From positions 1-64,000 of the forward strand of contig NZ_RXOF01000001.1 of NCBI RefSeq assembly GCF_003970915.1: a DNA stretch of 64,000 nucleotides, written 5' to 3'. The notes under the pieces are model-generated. The model made no database searches. It saw nothing but the letters and a program-made list of their open reading frames with translations, and had not been told where the DNA came from. The first letter of the stretch is position 1; each line of letters opens with the position of its first letter. Origin of the DNA: Hymenobacter gummosus. Lineage in GTDB: Bacteria > Bacteroidota > Bacteroidia > Cytophagales > Hymenobacteraceae. A program made the translations under genes and the position numbers. Of this stretch, positions 53,067 to 64,000 are shown in pieces.

Positions 53067-53360
53067 CTAATCCGCTGCCTGCAGCGTCACCGGGCCGAAG
53101 TCGGCGCAGCGGCTGAGCACGTAGCCCAGCACTTCCAAACTCGTGCGGCTGCGGCTGTAGTCGCAGAAGTAGAGGCCGTACTCGGCGCGCTGCAGCACGG
53201 CGTCGGGCAGGCTGGCGAGGCTGCCGGAGCTGCGGTATTCGTGCAGGCCTAGCTCGTCGACATGGTCGAGGCTGGGCGCTTTGCTGAGGATGCTGTGGGC
53301 CTGCTCGATGGTCAACGCGCAGATGATGCGGTACTCGTAACCCGTTTCTATCAAACACAT
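53067..53360 (-). CDS. Hypothetical protein (97 aa)
   Basis: The 97-residue protein has a regular alpha/beta pattern: ETGYEYRIICALTIEQAHSILSKAPSL, then ASLPDAVLQRAEYGLYFCDYSRSRTSLEVLGYVLSRC. The end VTLQAAD coincides with a TAG at 53067. No family is recognised. It is located just upstream of the rpsL promoter region and downstream of a methyltransferase on the same strand. Confidence 0.55.
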   Translation of the reverse strand: MCLIETGYEYRIICALTIEQAHSILSKAPSLDHVDELGLHEYRSSGSLASLPDAVLQRAEYGLYFCDYSRSRTSLEVLGYVLSRCADFGPVTLQAAD

Positions 53361-53413
53361 TTAACCAGACAGTAAGCAGGTTTACCGGATTCAATAATCA
53401 GTAACAAAGTTTA

Positions 53414-54157
53414 CTACTTGCTGACTTTGCCGACGCGCAAGAATATCGGGAAGCATACTTCGCGCTTCTCTCCACCCCACGGTTCCCGCAACGACTGCTC
53501 TATCTGCTTGAGCGGCTCCTCCCCCACTGCCTGCCGGTAGCGCTGCACGCTGCTCCAAGTCTGCAGGTACTGCAGAAACCGCTCGGCGTCCCAGTGCTGC
53601 CGTTCCTCAAAGCGGCGGTGCTCTACTTCGGCAAAGGCGAATGGAATCCGGGCAAATTCGTCGTCGATGTGGCGGCGGTTCTCGTCCCAGTACGGCCCGA
53701 CGATATCGGTATAGAAATGTTGAATCAGCGGATCAATCTGCTCGTTCACGCTTACCAGCCCGTAGCCCCACTCGGCAATGGTGGCGCCGGGCTTGGCTAC
53801 TCTCCTGACTTCCTCGTGGAAAGCCTTGGCGTCGAACCAGTGCAGGGCCTGGGCCACGGTCACCAGATCGAAGCTATCGGCGGCAAAAGGCGTCTGCTCG
53901 GCCCCGCTGACATGGTAATGGACGTTCGGTCGCGCCGCCGCCTGGGCCAGCTGCTTCTCGCTGATATCAGTGGCTTCCACGCGGCTGAAGTGCGGCGCCA
54001 AGTCCGCGGCTACCTGGCCGTTACCGGTGCCGCAGTCCCAGGCCATTGTGCGGCCGGGTGTGACGGACAGCAGAAACTCGTACAGTGCCGGTGGATACGT
54101 AATGCGGAACTGCGCGTACTGGGCGGCGTGGTTGGAGAAACGGTCGAGCGGCGTCAT
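53414..54157 (-). CDS. Class I SAM-dependent methyltransferase
   Basis: The 247-residue protein carries motif I AWDCGTGNGQVAADLA (about 39-54), an acidic motif II (RVEATDIS), and motif IV region DSFDLVTVAQALHWFD. The layout is that of the ubiE/Tam-like small-molecule methyltransferases. The N-terminal DRFSNHAAQYAQFRITYPPALY is a common lead-in of this group. The substrate is unknown. It is separated from a glycosyltransferase-like gene by 64 bases on the same strand. Confidence 0.88.
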   Translation of the reverse strand: MTPLDRFSNHAAQYAQFRITYPPALYEFLLSVTPGRTMAWDCGTGNGQVAADLAPHFSRVEATDISEKQLAQAAARPNVHYHVSGAEQTPFAADSFDLVTVAQALHWFDAKAFHEEVRRVAKPGATIAEWGYGLVSVNEQIDPLIQHFYTDIVGPYWDENRRHIDDEFARIPFAFAEVEHRRFEERQHWDAERFLQYLQTWSSVQRYRQAVGEEPLKQIEQSLREPWGGEKREVCFPIFLRVGKVSK

Positions 54158-54221
54158 GAGGAGCTGGAATGAGAACCGAGTGCTGTCTTGCTGTAATTCT
54201 GGTCCGGCAAAGCGGGTTGGC

Positions 54222-55106
54222 CTAGACTTCCATGGGCGGCATCCGCCACTGCTTCCCGACGAGCTTGCTCAAAGTGCGCTGCCAACCGGGCTGGCTGTAG
54301 TAAGCCAGCTTGCTTTGCGCTGCCGCGGCGAAGTCGAGCCGGCTGGTTAGCTGGGCTAGCTCTTCCGCAGGCAAGGCCCGGTATTTCTCGAAGAAGGTAT
54401 CCAGCAGGGGCCGTACCTCGGCTTTGATATTCCAGTAATGCACCACGTAGGCGGCGCCCTCGACCACCGTGCCCAGTTTGGGTAGCTCCAGGCTAAAGGC
54501 CAGCTGCTCCATCACGTGCTTGGGGTAAAATCGGTACAGCGCTTCGGTTACCGCCAATATTTCGGAAATCCCCCCCGCGTCGCGGCTGCGGAAGCCGGCC
54601 ATACCGGCGTTGTACATCATGGTTTCGGCCGGCACGGTGAAGGAACGGGCGCCAACGCGGAACGTCTGCCCGCGCAGACGGCGGTAGATTTTCCGGTTCA
54701 GCACATTCCCCTGGCTCAGCGTGCCCTCGCTGATGTGAAACACCGGATGCCCGGCCTCAATCTGCGCGAAGAGCGGGGTCGGGTCCTGGGTAAAAACCGT
54801 ATCCGTGTCCATGTACAGCAGATTACCCGAGTAATGCGCGGCGGCATGCTCCAGCACCTTCAGCTTGGCGCGGTGTACAAAGTCAATGTCGCCGCGCCAC
54901 TCCCGCCACTGCGCGGCGTCAATCTGCTCGTAAAGCACCGGTGCATCTTTACTGAGCACCTGCTCAAGCGCCGCCCGGTTATCTGTGTATATCAGCACCT
55001 TCATTCCGTCGCCGCGGGGCGTTACCCGGAGCAAGGACAGCACGCTGAACAATAATTCGGTGAATACGGCCGGGCTGCCGTACGCTTGGTAAATAAGGTA
55101 ATTCAT
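54222..55106 (-). CDS. Glycosyltransferase-like protein (GT-A, DxD)
   Basis: The 294-residue protein has an N-terminal nucleotide-binding-like strand (MNYLIYQAYGSPAVFTELLFSV) and a DxD motif Asp100-Thr-Asp102 in LLYMDTDTVF. The region AETMMYNAGMAGFR resembles the acceptor part of GT8/GT-A enzymes, and VVHYWNIKAE may offer a metal-binding His. It is therefore probably a metal-dependent sugar transferase of the cell envelope, but no sugar can be named. The ATG at 55106 is preferred over 55154. Confidence 0.75.
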   Translation of the reverse strand: MNYLIYQAYGSPAVFTELLFSVLSLLRVTPRGDGMKVLIYTDNRAALEQVLSKDAPVLYEQIDAAQWREWRGDIDFVHRAKLKVLEHAAAHYSGNLLYMDTDTVFTQDPTPLFAQIEAGHPVFHISEGTLSQGNVLNRKIYRRLRGQTFRVGARSFTVPAETMMYNAGMAGFRSRDAGGISEILAVTEALYRFYPKHVMEQLAFSLELPKLGTVVEGAAYVVHYWNIKAEVRPLLDTFFEKYRALPAEELAQLTSRLDFAAAAQSKLAYYSQPGWQRTLSKLVGKQWRMPPMEV

Positions 55107-55157
55107 GCGCCGAAGATAGCAGACGGGCCAGGCTTCAGGCCCGCCCAGCCCCAAACG

Positions 55158-55188
55158 TCAAGAGCCGCGGACGATGCCACGGCTCTTA
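55158..55188 (-). terminator. Hairpin after the DUF3467 gene
   Basis: The arms AAGAGCCG and CGGCTCTT pair with a loop of about 13 bases. There is no T-tract on the minus strand. It is 28 bases past the DUF3467 stop. Confidence 0.5.
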
Positions 55189-55215
55189 ACTTGGGTTTAT
55201 CAGCAGCGGAGCAAT

Positions 55216-55545
55216 CTACGCCTCGCCCATCGTCCCGCTGAAGTTCATCGGGAAGCTGGTCATTTCGGTCTGCGTTTTCACGGGCCCGAAGCTCCGCTCG
55301 TAGCGGTCCAGGTTGTCCTGTAGCGCCGACAGCAGCCGCTTGGCGTGCTCGGGCGTGATGACTACGCGGGCCTTCACCTTGGCCTTGGGCAGACCGGGCA
55401 TGAGCCGGATGAAGTCAATGACGAACTCGCTGCTGGAATGCGCAATCATCGCCAGGTTGGCGTATTCGCCCTCGGCTACTTCTTCCGACAGCTCGATGTT
55501 GATTTGTTGTTCCTCAGGGGCGGGAGTGGGTGGTTGTTGGGCCAT
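55216..55545 (-). CDS. DUF3467 domain-containing protein
   Basis: The 109-residue protein contains the DUF3467 pattern: GEYANLAMIAHSSSEFVIDFIRLMPGLPKAKVKARVVITPEHAKRLLSALQDNLDRYE. The role is unknown. In Bacteroidota it often lies near rpoC, as here. It follows a short membrane protein gene with 8 bases between. Confidence 0.9.
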   Translation of the reverse strand: MAQQPPTPAPEEQQINIELSEEVAEGEYANLAMIAHSSSEFVIDFIRLMPGLPKAKVKARVVITPEHAKRLLSALQDNLDRYERSFGPVKTQTEMTSFPMNFSGTMGEA

Positions 55546-55553
55546 TTGCTTGA

Positions 55554-55808
55554 TTAATATGGAGGATGACCATTGCTTTTGTTACGCCGGATGGTCGACC
55601 AAACTCCGAGTGTGGTGACAAAGGCAGCCATCAGCCCGACAGCTACAACCATAGCGGTTGTCGAAGGCCTGGCGGGCATGAAGGCCTTCCAGAGGAAACC
55701 GGCTACTGTCTGCACCAACCACAAGCTGAACGCGGTTTGCAACAGGACGAACAGGATGGCTAGCATCGTCCTCAACCAGGCGGGCAGACGGGCATACAGC
55801 TGTTTCAT
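55554..55808 (-). CDS. Small membrane protein (84 aa)
   Basis: The 84-residue protein has two hydrophobic segments (TMLAILFVLLQTAFSLWLVQTVAGFLW and TAMVVAVGLMAAFVTTLGVW), and a C-terminus with charged residues (TIRRNKSNGHPPY). The family is not recognised. It is located between DUF3467 and rpoC, after the rpoC terminator. Confidence 0.6.
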   Translation of the reverse strand: MKQLYARLPAWLRTMLAILFVLLQTAFSLWLVQTVAGFLWKAFMPARPSTTAMVVAVGLMAAFVTTLGVWSTIRRNKSNGHPPY

Positions 55809-55828
55809 AAAGGCAAGCTACAAAAGAA

Positions 55829-55858
55829 AAGCCCGCCGGAATTGCTTCCGGCGGGCTT
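55829..55858 (-). terminator. Intrinsic terminator of rpoC
   Basis: AAGCCCGCCGGAA pairs exactly with TTCCGGCGGGCTT, with a 4-base loop. On the minus strand TTCTTTTG follows. It lies 18 bases beyond the rpoC stop. Confidence 0.92.
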
Positions 55859-55876
55859 CCCTATTCAATCAACCGA

Positions 55877-58800
55877 TTACTCGGCCGATACTTCGCGCTT
55901 GCTGCGGCTGGCGCGGGCCGGACGGGCGTCCGTGGGGGCCGGAGCGGCGGGAGCCGGTTCCGGATCCTCCGTCGAGCCGACTTGAATGCGCGTGTACTCG
56001 CGCAGACCGGTACCGGCCGGAATGAGGTGACCCACGATAACGTTTTCCTTCAGACCGAGCAGTTCGTCGGCTTTGCCACGGATGGCAGCCTCCGACAGCA
56101 CCTTCGTCGTCTCCTGGAACGAAGCCGCCGAGATGAACGACTGCGTGCCCAGCGAGGCCTGCGTGATACCCTGCAGCGTCGGACGGGACACGGCCGGCGA
56201 AGCGTCGCGCACTTCCACCAGCTTCAGGTCGCGGCGGCGCAGCGAGGAATTCTCGTCGCGCAGCTTGCGAGCCGTCACGATCTGACCGCGCTTGAGCACC
56301 GTCGAGTCGCCTTCGTCCGTCACCACCTTCATGTCGATGATGGCGTCGTTTTCTTCCATGAACGTCACCTTGTCGACCGACTGGTGCTCCAGGAACGAGG
56401 TGTCGCCCGGGTCCATGATAATCACCTTCTGCATCATCTGGCGGACGACCACCTCGATGTGCTTGTCGTTGATTTTCACACCCTGCAAGCGGTACACTTC
56501 CTGAATCTCGTTCACGAGGTACTCCTGCACGGCGCCGGGGCCCTGAATGTTCAGGATGTCGGTCGGCGTGATGGCGCCATCCGACAGCGGCGCACCGGCA
56601 CGGATGAAGTCGTTGTCCTGCACCAGGATGTGCTTGGACAGCGGCACCATGTACTTCTTCTTCACGCCGTCTTTCGACTCGACGAAGATTTCACGGTTAC
56701 CACGCTTCACGGTGCCGTACGATACCACGCCGTCGATTTCCGACACCACCGCCGGGTTCGACGGGTTGCGGGCTTCGAACAGTTCGGTAACGCGGGGCAG
56801 ACCACCGGTAATGTCGCGGGTTTTGCCCACGGCACGCGGAATCTTGGCCAGGATGTGACCGGCCTTGATCTTCTCGCCGTTCTCCACGTTGATGTGCGAA
56901 CCTACGGGGATGTTGTAGGCCTTCTGGCTTTCGTCGCCGCCCGAACGGCCGGCTTTGATAACCAGGGCCGGAGCCAAGGTCTTGTCCTTGGATTCGATAA
57001 CCACTTTCTCGCGGTAGCCGGTCTGTTCGTCCGACTCCTCGCGGTAGGTAATACCCTCCTTGATGCCCTCGTAGTTGACGGTACCGTCGAATTCGGCCAG
57101 AATAACGGCGTTGTAGGGGTCCCAGTTGTTGAGCTCCTGGCCCTTCTCGACCTCCTGACCTTCTTCCACGAGCAGGAACGAGCCGTACGGTACGTGGTTC
57201 GAGATAAACACCTTACCGGTGCCTTTCTCCACGATACGTACTTCGCCCGAACGACCCATTACTACTTTCACCGGTTCGCCTTCGGCATTCACCGAATCCA
57301 CGGTGCGCACGTCTTCGAACTCGATAACGCCGGCAAACTTGGCGCGGATGCTGGCTTCAACGGCGATGTTCGAGGCCGTACCACCCACGTGGAAGGTACG
57401 CAGCGTGAGCTGGGTGCCCGGTTCACCGATGGACTGGGCGGCAATTACGCCGACAGCCTCGCCTTTCTGCACCATGCGGCCCGACGACAGGTTGCGGCCG
57501 TAGCAACGAGCGCAGATACCACGCTTGGCTTCGCAGGTCAGTACCGAACGGATTTCCACCGATTCGATACTGGTCTGGTCGATGCGACGCGTGATTTCCT
57601 CCGTGATTTCCTCGCCAGCCGGCAGGATCATCTCGTCGGTCAGCGGGTCCACGATGTCGTGCACCGCCACGCGGCCCAGGATACGCTCGGCCAGCGGCTC
57701 CACGATGTCCTCGTTGTCCTTCAGGGCGAAGGTTTCAATGCCACGGAGGGTACCGCAGTCCACGTCGTTTACGATTACGTCCTGCGACACGTCTACCAGA
57801 CGGCGGGTCAGGTAGCCGGCGTCGGCCGTCTTCAGAGCAGTGTCGGCCAGACCCTTACGGGCACCGTGGGTCGAAATGAAGTACTCAATTACGTCCAGAC
57901 CTTCTTTGAAGTTGGACAGAATCGGGTTTTCGATGATTTCGCCTACCGAACCCTGCAGCGACTTCTGCGGCTTGGCCATCAGACCACGCATACCGCCGAG
58001 CTGACGAATCTGTTCGCGCGAACCACGGGCACCGGAGTGCATCATCATGTAGATGGAGTTGAAGCCTTGCTTCTCCTTCTCCAAACGGGACATGAGGGTT
58101 TCCGTGATTTGGTTGTTGATGCGCGTCCAGATGTCGATAACCTGGTTGTAACGCTCGTTGTCGGTAATCAGACCCATCTGGTAGTTCTGGGTTACCGCCT
58201 GCACGTCGGCTTGCGCCTGCGCAATCAGCTGGTCTTTCTCGGCCGGGATGTTGATGTCGCCCAGACCCATCGACAGACCACCTTTGTAAGCCGACTGGAA
58301 GCCCAGCGTCTTGATGTCGTCGAGGAACTGCGCCGTGCGGGCCATGCCCGTACGCTTAAACACCAGCGAGATGATCTGCTGCAGCTTCTTCTTGGTCAGC
58401 AGCTCGTCCACGAAGCCGACTTCCTCCGGCACGTGCAGATTGAAGAGCACGCGGCCAGCCACGGTCTCAATCACCTTCGTTACTAGGTTGTCTTCTTCGT
58501 CGCGGACTTTCGTGCGCACCTTGATGTAGGCGTGCTTCGACAGCTGACCTTCGTTGATGGCAATAACAACTTCCTCAGCCGAGTAGAACGAACGGCCTTC
58601 GCCCTTAACTTCTTCCTCCGGCGTGGTGCGCTTGCCCTTGGTCACGTAGTACAGACCCAAAACCATGTCCTGCGACGGTACCGCAATCGGAGCGCCGTTG
58701 GCCGGGTTCAGGATGTTGTGCGAAGCCAGCATGAGCATCGAGGCTTCCAGTACGGCGGCCGGCCCGAGGGGCACATGCACAGCCATCTGGTCACCGTCAA

Positions 58801-60223
58801 AGTCAGCGTTGAAGGCGGTACACACCAGCGGGTGCAGCTGGATAGCCTTGCCCTCGATCAGGCGGGGCTGGAAGGCCTGGATACCCAGACGGTGCAGCGT
58901 AGGAGCACGGTTCAGCAGTACGGGGTGGCCCTTGAGCACGTTTTCGAGGATGTCCCATACCACGGCGTCCTTGCGGTCCACGATTTTCTTGGCCGACTTC
59001 ACCGTCTTCACGATGCCGCGCTCGATGAGCTTGCGGATGATGAACGGCTTGAACAGCTCGGCCGCCATGTTCTTGGGCAGACCGCACTCGTGCAGCTTCA
59101 GCTCGGGACCTACCACGATAACCGAACGGCCCGAGTAGTCGACGCGCTTACCGAGCAGGTTCTGACGGAAGCGGCCCTGCTTGCCTTTCAGCATATCCGA
59201 CAGCGACTTCAGGGCGCGGTTGCCTTCGGCGCGCACGGCATTCACCTTGCGCGAGTTGTCGAACAGCGAGTCGACGGCTTCCTGCAGCATGCGCTTCTCG
59301 TTGCGCAGAATCACCTCCGGAGCCTTGATTTCGATCAGGCGCTTGAGGCGGTTGTTGCGGATGATAACGCGACGGTACAGGTCGTTCAAGTCAGACGTGG
59401 CGAAGCGGCCACCGTCCAGGGGCACGAGGGGGCGCAGCTCCGGCGGAATCACCGGCACCATGCGAATCACCATCCACTCGGGGCGGTTCTCGATGCGGCC
59501 GTTGGCTTCGCGGAAGGCTTCCACCACACGCAGACGCTTCAACGCCTCAGCTTTACGCTGCTGCGAGGTTTCGTGGGCGGCGGAGTCACGCAGGGAGTAG
59601 CTCAGCTCGTCCAGGTTCAGGCGCTCGAGCAGCATTTGCAGCGCTTCGGCACCCATCTTGGCGATGAACTTCTGCGGGTCCTCGTTGGGCAGCATCTGGT
59701 TCTCGCGGGGGAGCTTGTCGATGATGTCCAGGTATTCGTCTTCCGTCAGGAAGTCGTACTGCTGCACGCCATCAGCCTCCAGGAGGCCCGGCTGCACTAC
59801 CACGTAACGCTCGTAGTAGATGATCTGGTCGAGCTTCTTGGTGGGCAGGCCCAGCAGGTAACCAATCTTGTTGGGCAGCGACTTGAAGTACCAGATGTGC
59901 GCGACGGGTACCACCAGTTCGATGTGACCCATCCGCTCGCGGCGCACCTTCTTCTCGGTCACCTCCACGCCGCAACGGTCGCAGATGATGCCCTTGTAGC
60001 GAATGCGCTTGTATTTGCCGCAGTGGCACTCCCAGTCTTTTACCGGTCCGAAGATCCGCTCGCAGAACAAGCCGCCCATCTCGGGCTTGTACGTGCGGTA
60101 GTTGATCGTCTCGGGCTTCACCACTTCCCCGTTCGAGCGCTCCAGAATGGCTTCCGGAGAGGCGAGCGAGATGGTGACTTTCGAGAAGTCTTGAACCAGC
60201 TTTTTCGTTTTTGCAAACGCCAT
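55877..60223 (-). CDS. rpoC: DNA-directed RNA polymerase subunit beta prime
   Basis: The 1448-residue protein has the catalytic [12 protein letters not shown] motif and an N-terminal zinc site ([19 protein letters not shown]). A second zinc site, [18 protein letters not shown], is also present. The length is as for Bacteroidota beta prime. Normally it is directly after rpoB, but here 1.29 kb of other genes intervene. The end ([12 protein letters not shown]) carries a short acidic tail. No TAnnTTTG promoter was found in the 270 bases before the start. Confidence 0.98.
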   Translation of the reverse strand: MAFAKTKKLVQDFSKVTISLASPEAILERSNGEVVKPETINYRTYKPEMGGLFCERIFGPVKDWECHCGKYKRIRYKGIICDRCGVEVTEKKVRRERMGHIELVVPVAHIWYFKSLPNKIGYLLGLPTKKLDQIIYYERYVVVQPGLLEADGVQQYDFLTEDEYLDIIDKLPRENQMLPNEDPQKFIAKMGAEALQMLLERLNLDELSYSLRDSAAHETSQQRKAEALKRLRVVEAFREANGRIENRPEWMVIRMVPVIPPELRPLVPLDGGRFATSDLNDLYRRVIIRNNRLKRLIEIKAPEVILRNEKRMLQEAVDSLFDNSRKVNAVRAEGNRALKSLSDMLKGKQGRFRQNLLGKRVDYSGRSVIVVGPELKLHECGLPKNMAAELFKPFIIRKLIERGIVKTVKSAKKIVDRKDAVVWDILENVLKGHPVLLNRAPTLHRLGIQAFQPRLIEGKAIQLHPLVCTAFNADFDGDQMAVHVPLGPAAVLEASMLMLASHNILNPANGAPIAVPSQDMVLGLYYVTKGKRTTPEEEVKGEGRSFYSAEEVVIAINEGQLSKHAYIKVRTKVRDEEDNLVTKVIETVAGRVLFNLHVPEEVGFVDELLTKKKLQQIISLVFKRTGMARTAQFLDDIKTLGFQSAYKGGLSMGLGDINIPAEKDQLIAQAQADVQAVTQNYQMGLITDNERYNQVIDIWTRINNQITETLMSRLEKEKQGFNSIYMMMHSGARGSREQIRQLGGMRGLMAKPQKSLQGSVGEIIENPILSNFKEGLDVIEYFISTHGARKGLADTALKTADAGYLTRRLVDVSQDVIVNDVDCGTLRGIETFALKDNEDIVEPLAERILGRVAVHDIVDPLTDEMILPAGEEITEEITRRIDQTSIESVEIRSVLTCEAKRGICARCYGRNLSSGRMVQKGEAVGVIAAQSIGEPGTQLTLRTFHVGGTASNIAVEASIRAKFAGVIEFEDVRTVDSVNAEGEPVKVVMGRSGEVRIVEKGTGKVFISNHVPYGSFLLVEEGQEVEKGQELNNWDPYNAVILAEFDGTVNYEGIKEGITYREESDEQTGYREKVVIESKDKTLAPALVIKAGRSGGDESQKAYNIPVGSHINVENGEKIKAGHILAKIPRAVGKTRDITGGLPRVTELFEARNPSNPAVVSEIDGVVSYGTVKRGNREIFVESKDGVKKKYMVPLSKHILVQDNDFIRAGAPLSDGAITPTDILNIQGPGAVQEYLVNEIQEVYRLQGVKINDKHIEVVVRQMMQKVIIMDPGDTSFLEHQSVDKVTFMEENDAIIDMKVVTDEGDSTVLKRGQIVTARKLRDENSSLRRRDLKLVEVRDASPAVSRPTLQGITQASLGTQSFISAASFQETTKVLSEAAIRGKADELLGLKENVIVGHLIPAGTGLREYTRIQVGSTEDPEPAPAAPAPTDARPARASRSKREVSAE

Positions 60224-60292
60224 GTTGCTTGGGTTTAAGCTTTAGCTTGTTGCTATTTCACCGTTCGGTTTCTTCGGGCAGTGCCCAAACAC

Positions 60293-60466
60293 TCAGAACA
60301 GCTCGACTCCGGGAAAAGTGCTCTGCGGGTCGGATAGGTACGCCGCGCAGTAGATTTTTCGGGTCTGGGCGAAGCCTCGTCGGCTCCAATCGACCAGCTC
60401 ATTGATGACTTCTGGGTCCTGTGGTGTTGTCCTGACCATATCTCGGAACAACAGCCCAAAAAGCAT
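60293..60466 (-). CDS. Small unrecognised protein (57 aa) in the rpoB-rpoC gap
   Basis: The ATG at 60466 opens a 57-residue frame (MLFGLLFRDMVRTTPQDPEV at the start; the end is STFPGVELF). A second ATG at 60439 gives 48 residues. The amphipathic helix DPEVINELVDWSRRGFAQT and the aromatic-rich end look protein-like. It lies 25 bases after the DUF2442 gene, on the same strand, and 69 bases before rpoC. It may be the C-terminal remnant of a longer gene. Confidence 0.5.
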   Translation of the reverse strand: MLFGLLFRDMVRTTPQDPEVINELVDWSRRGFAQTRKIYCAAYLSDPQSTFPGVELF

Positions 60467-60491
60467 GTCGCAAAGCCGCTCATACTAGGTG

Positions 60492-60737
60492 TCAGCTCAT
60501 CCGGAACAAGCCCGCCACCGACAAGTCCTCATCCAGCATTTCCCAATGAATGCCTTGCCCCCGCCCGATGAGCCGCCATTTATTGCGGGCTTCGGCCGAA
60601 GCGTCGCGCAGCCGCGGGTACCAGTCGATGGGCACCCCGATTTCGCGTCCGTCAGTCAGGCGTACGTACAGCTTGCTGTCGTCAAACCAGACGTCGGCTG
60701 CAAAGGCGGTGGTGGGTTGCTTAGTTAAAGTAGTCAT
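60492..60737 (-). CDS. DUF2442 domain-containing protein
   Basis: The 81-residue protein contains the DUF2442 pattern VWFDDSKLYVRLTDGREIGVPIDWYPRLRDAS and NKWRLIGRGQGIHWEMLDEDLSVAGLF. It overlaps the upstream DUF4160 gene by 17 bases. DUF4160-DUF2442 pairs are common, small and mobile in bacterial genomes and are often considered toxin-antitoxin-like. The function has not been settled. Confidence 0.9.
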   Translation of the reverse strand: MTTLTKQPTTAFAADVWFDDSKLYVRLTDGREIGVPIDWYPRLRDASAEARNKWRLIGRGQGIHWEMLDEDLSVAGLFRMS

Positions 60738-60954
60738 GCCAGGCTTGCAGAAGAGTTGCTTGATGCTCGATAACCAACCGCCGGAGCAGATTGATTTCCT
60801 TAGCCGAAAATCCTATCGAATCGGCCAGCTCCACGGGTTCCAACCAGAACTTGGCTGCTTCATCACCGCGCTCCACGTGGATGTGCGGCGGCTCGCTGCC
60901 TTCGTTGCTGTAGAAGAAGAACCGGAAGCCGGCAATTCGTAAGACTGTAGGCAT
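60721..60954 (-). CDS. DUF4160 domain-containing protein
   Basis: The 77-residue protein contains the DUF4160 pattern MPTVLRIAGFRFFFYSNEG and EPPHIHVERGDEAAKFWLEPVELADSIGFS, with a conserved His pair (PPHIHVE). It overlaps DUF2442 by 17 bases. It follows an unrelated hypothetical gene by 45 bases. Confidence 0.9.
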   Translation of the reverse strand: MPTVLRIAGFRFFFYSNEGSEPPHIHVERGDEAAKFWLEPVELADSIGFSAKEINLLRRLVIEHQATLLQAWHDYFN

Positions 60955-60999
60955 AGGCGGTCTTTTTGCGTTAGTTTCCGGAGCGAGTTAGGTGTAAGT

Positions 61000-61425
61000 C
61001 TAGACTTCACCTGTTTCTCCTCGCTCGAAATACTCAACTAACCTATAAGCAGCACTGTCCCAAATTTCCTTCTCAGCTCCATAAGGACCCTTATAGATGT
61101 CAAGCAAGTAGTCCAAAGGTGCTGCATAAGCAATACTAGAAGCAGATACCAAATGTCCTCCAGCCCATTGACCAGCGCCATGAAGGGAAAGTCTGTCCCT
61201 TATAGCTTTCAAGTCTGCTTCATCTGCCCCATGCTTGTCAAGTACAAGACGAATACCTTCGTCCTTCAAGCAAAGCGCTACGAGTTCGTTTTCTAATTTG
61301 TCCTTCTGCCCCATTTGCGCAAGCATAGCAGACATATTAGATCTATCGATAGGCTTTGCCATCAGTTTAGATATTCTTTTAAGCTCGTTTGACTTTCTGA
61401 ATGACCTGATGAGCGCAGCAATCAT
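61000..61425 (-). CDS. Hypothetical helical protein (141 aa) in the rpoB-rpoC gap
   Basis: The 141-residue mostly helical protein starts MIAALIRSFRKSNELKRISKL. The middle has DKLENELVALCLKDEGIRLVLDKHGADEADLKAIRDRLSL. An aromatic stretch follows (YAAPLDYLLDIYKGPYGAEKEIWDSAAYRLVEYF). The DNA around it is clearly AT-richer than the flanking rpoB/rpoC genes, which suggests recent transfer. No family is recognised. The ATG at 61425 is chosen because the longer frame reaches into the rpoB terminator. Confidence 0.65.
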   Translation of the reverse strand: MIAALIRSFRKSNELKRISKLMAKPIDRSNMSAMLAQMGQKDKLENELVALCLKDEGIRLVLDKHGADEADLKAIRDRLSLHGAGQWAGGHLVSASSIAYAAPLDYLLDIYKGPYGAEKEIWDSAAYRLVEYFERGETGEV

Positions 61426-61452
61426 ATAGCAATTAGGTTGAAGTTTTAAACT

Positions 61453-61500
61453 CTGAAAAGTGGCTACCGATGCTTGCGCACCAGTAGCCACTCTTTTCAG
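61453..61500 (-). terminator. Hairpin at the end of rpoB
   Basis: CTGAAAAGTGGCTAC pairs with GTAGCCACTCTTTTCAG, with one bulge. It lies 11 bases after the rpoB stop. Some T residues are at the end on the minus strand. This separates rpoB transcription from rpoC. Confidence 0.75.
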
Positions 61501-61510
61501 AACACTTTAC

Positions 61511-64000
<2,490 letters not shown>

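Noticed and set aside
60253-60483. A 76-residue minus-strand frame before rpoC
   Set aside because: Composition is Ser/Arg/Thr rich without pattern. The other frame (60293-60466) has a more protein-like sequence, so this one is likely a shadow.

Overview
The window looks like chromosomal DNA of a GC-rich Bacteroidota, most likely Hymenobacter or a close relative. The evidence is: T9SS-type C-terminal sorting domains on secreted proteins; TAnnTTTG -7 promoter elements before ribosomal operons; start codons without Shine-Dalgarno sequences; a Bacteroidota-order ribosomal protein cluster; and families typical of the group (FUSC, YkuD_2-type L,D-transpeptidases, DUF4331, DUF3467, CARDB proteins). 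The genus is inferred from gene content and style, not from a search.

Layout. Positions 1-31,100 are mixed accessory and housekeeping genes: a transposase tail, a beta-rich hypothetical, a methyltransferase, a Ppx/GppA phosphatase, an Ldh-family dehydrogenase, a FUSC membrane protein, two L,D-transpeptidases, a T9SS-secreted alpha-amylase, a TonB receptor, a block of DUF4331/TPR/HupE-UreJ genes, an HscA-like Hsp70, an aldo/keto reductase, a YdeI-type protein, AnmK, two T9SS CARDB adhesin-like proteins around a DivIC/FtsB gene, and enolase. Positions 31,600-52,850 hold the ribosomal protein supercluster, all on the minus strand, in the order rpsL-rpsG-fusA-rpsJ-(O-antigen ligase)-rplC-rplD-rplW-rplB-rpsS-rplV-rpsC-rplP-rpmC-rpsQ-rplN-rplX-rplE-rpsN-(small AT-rich insert)-rpsH-rplF-rplR-rpsE-rpmD-rplO-secY-map-infA-rpmJ-rpsM-rpsK-rpsD-rpoA-rplQ. 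Positions 53,000-64,000 hold small genes, a methyltransferase, a glycosyltransferase-like gene, DUF3467, rpoC, a four-gene AT-richer insert with a DUF4160/DUF2442 pair, and the 3' part of rpoB.

Two themes are the most interesting. First, foreign-looking genes sit inside loci that are almost never interrupted: between rpsJ and rplC, between rpsN and rpsH, between rpoB and rpoC, and between divIC and eno. In three of the four there is an intrinsic terminator on the upstream side, and in two a fresh TAnnTTTG promoter on the downstream side. Second, many intergenic gaps hold long palindromes whose arms are built from a short degenerate word (TGCTTGGTGCATAG, GAATGA, AATGTG, GGGTCTTA), with a different word in different gaps. 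They often touch the start or stop codons of flanking genes. A second family of nested palindromes (GTCATCCTGAGCG / GTCAGGCTGAGCG type) lies at 9422-9655 and 21491-21664.

No tRNA, rRNA, CRISPR array or intact insertion sequence was recognised.
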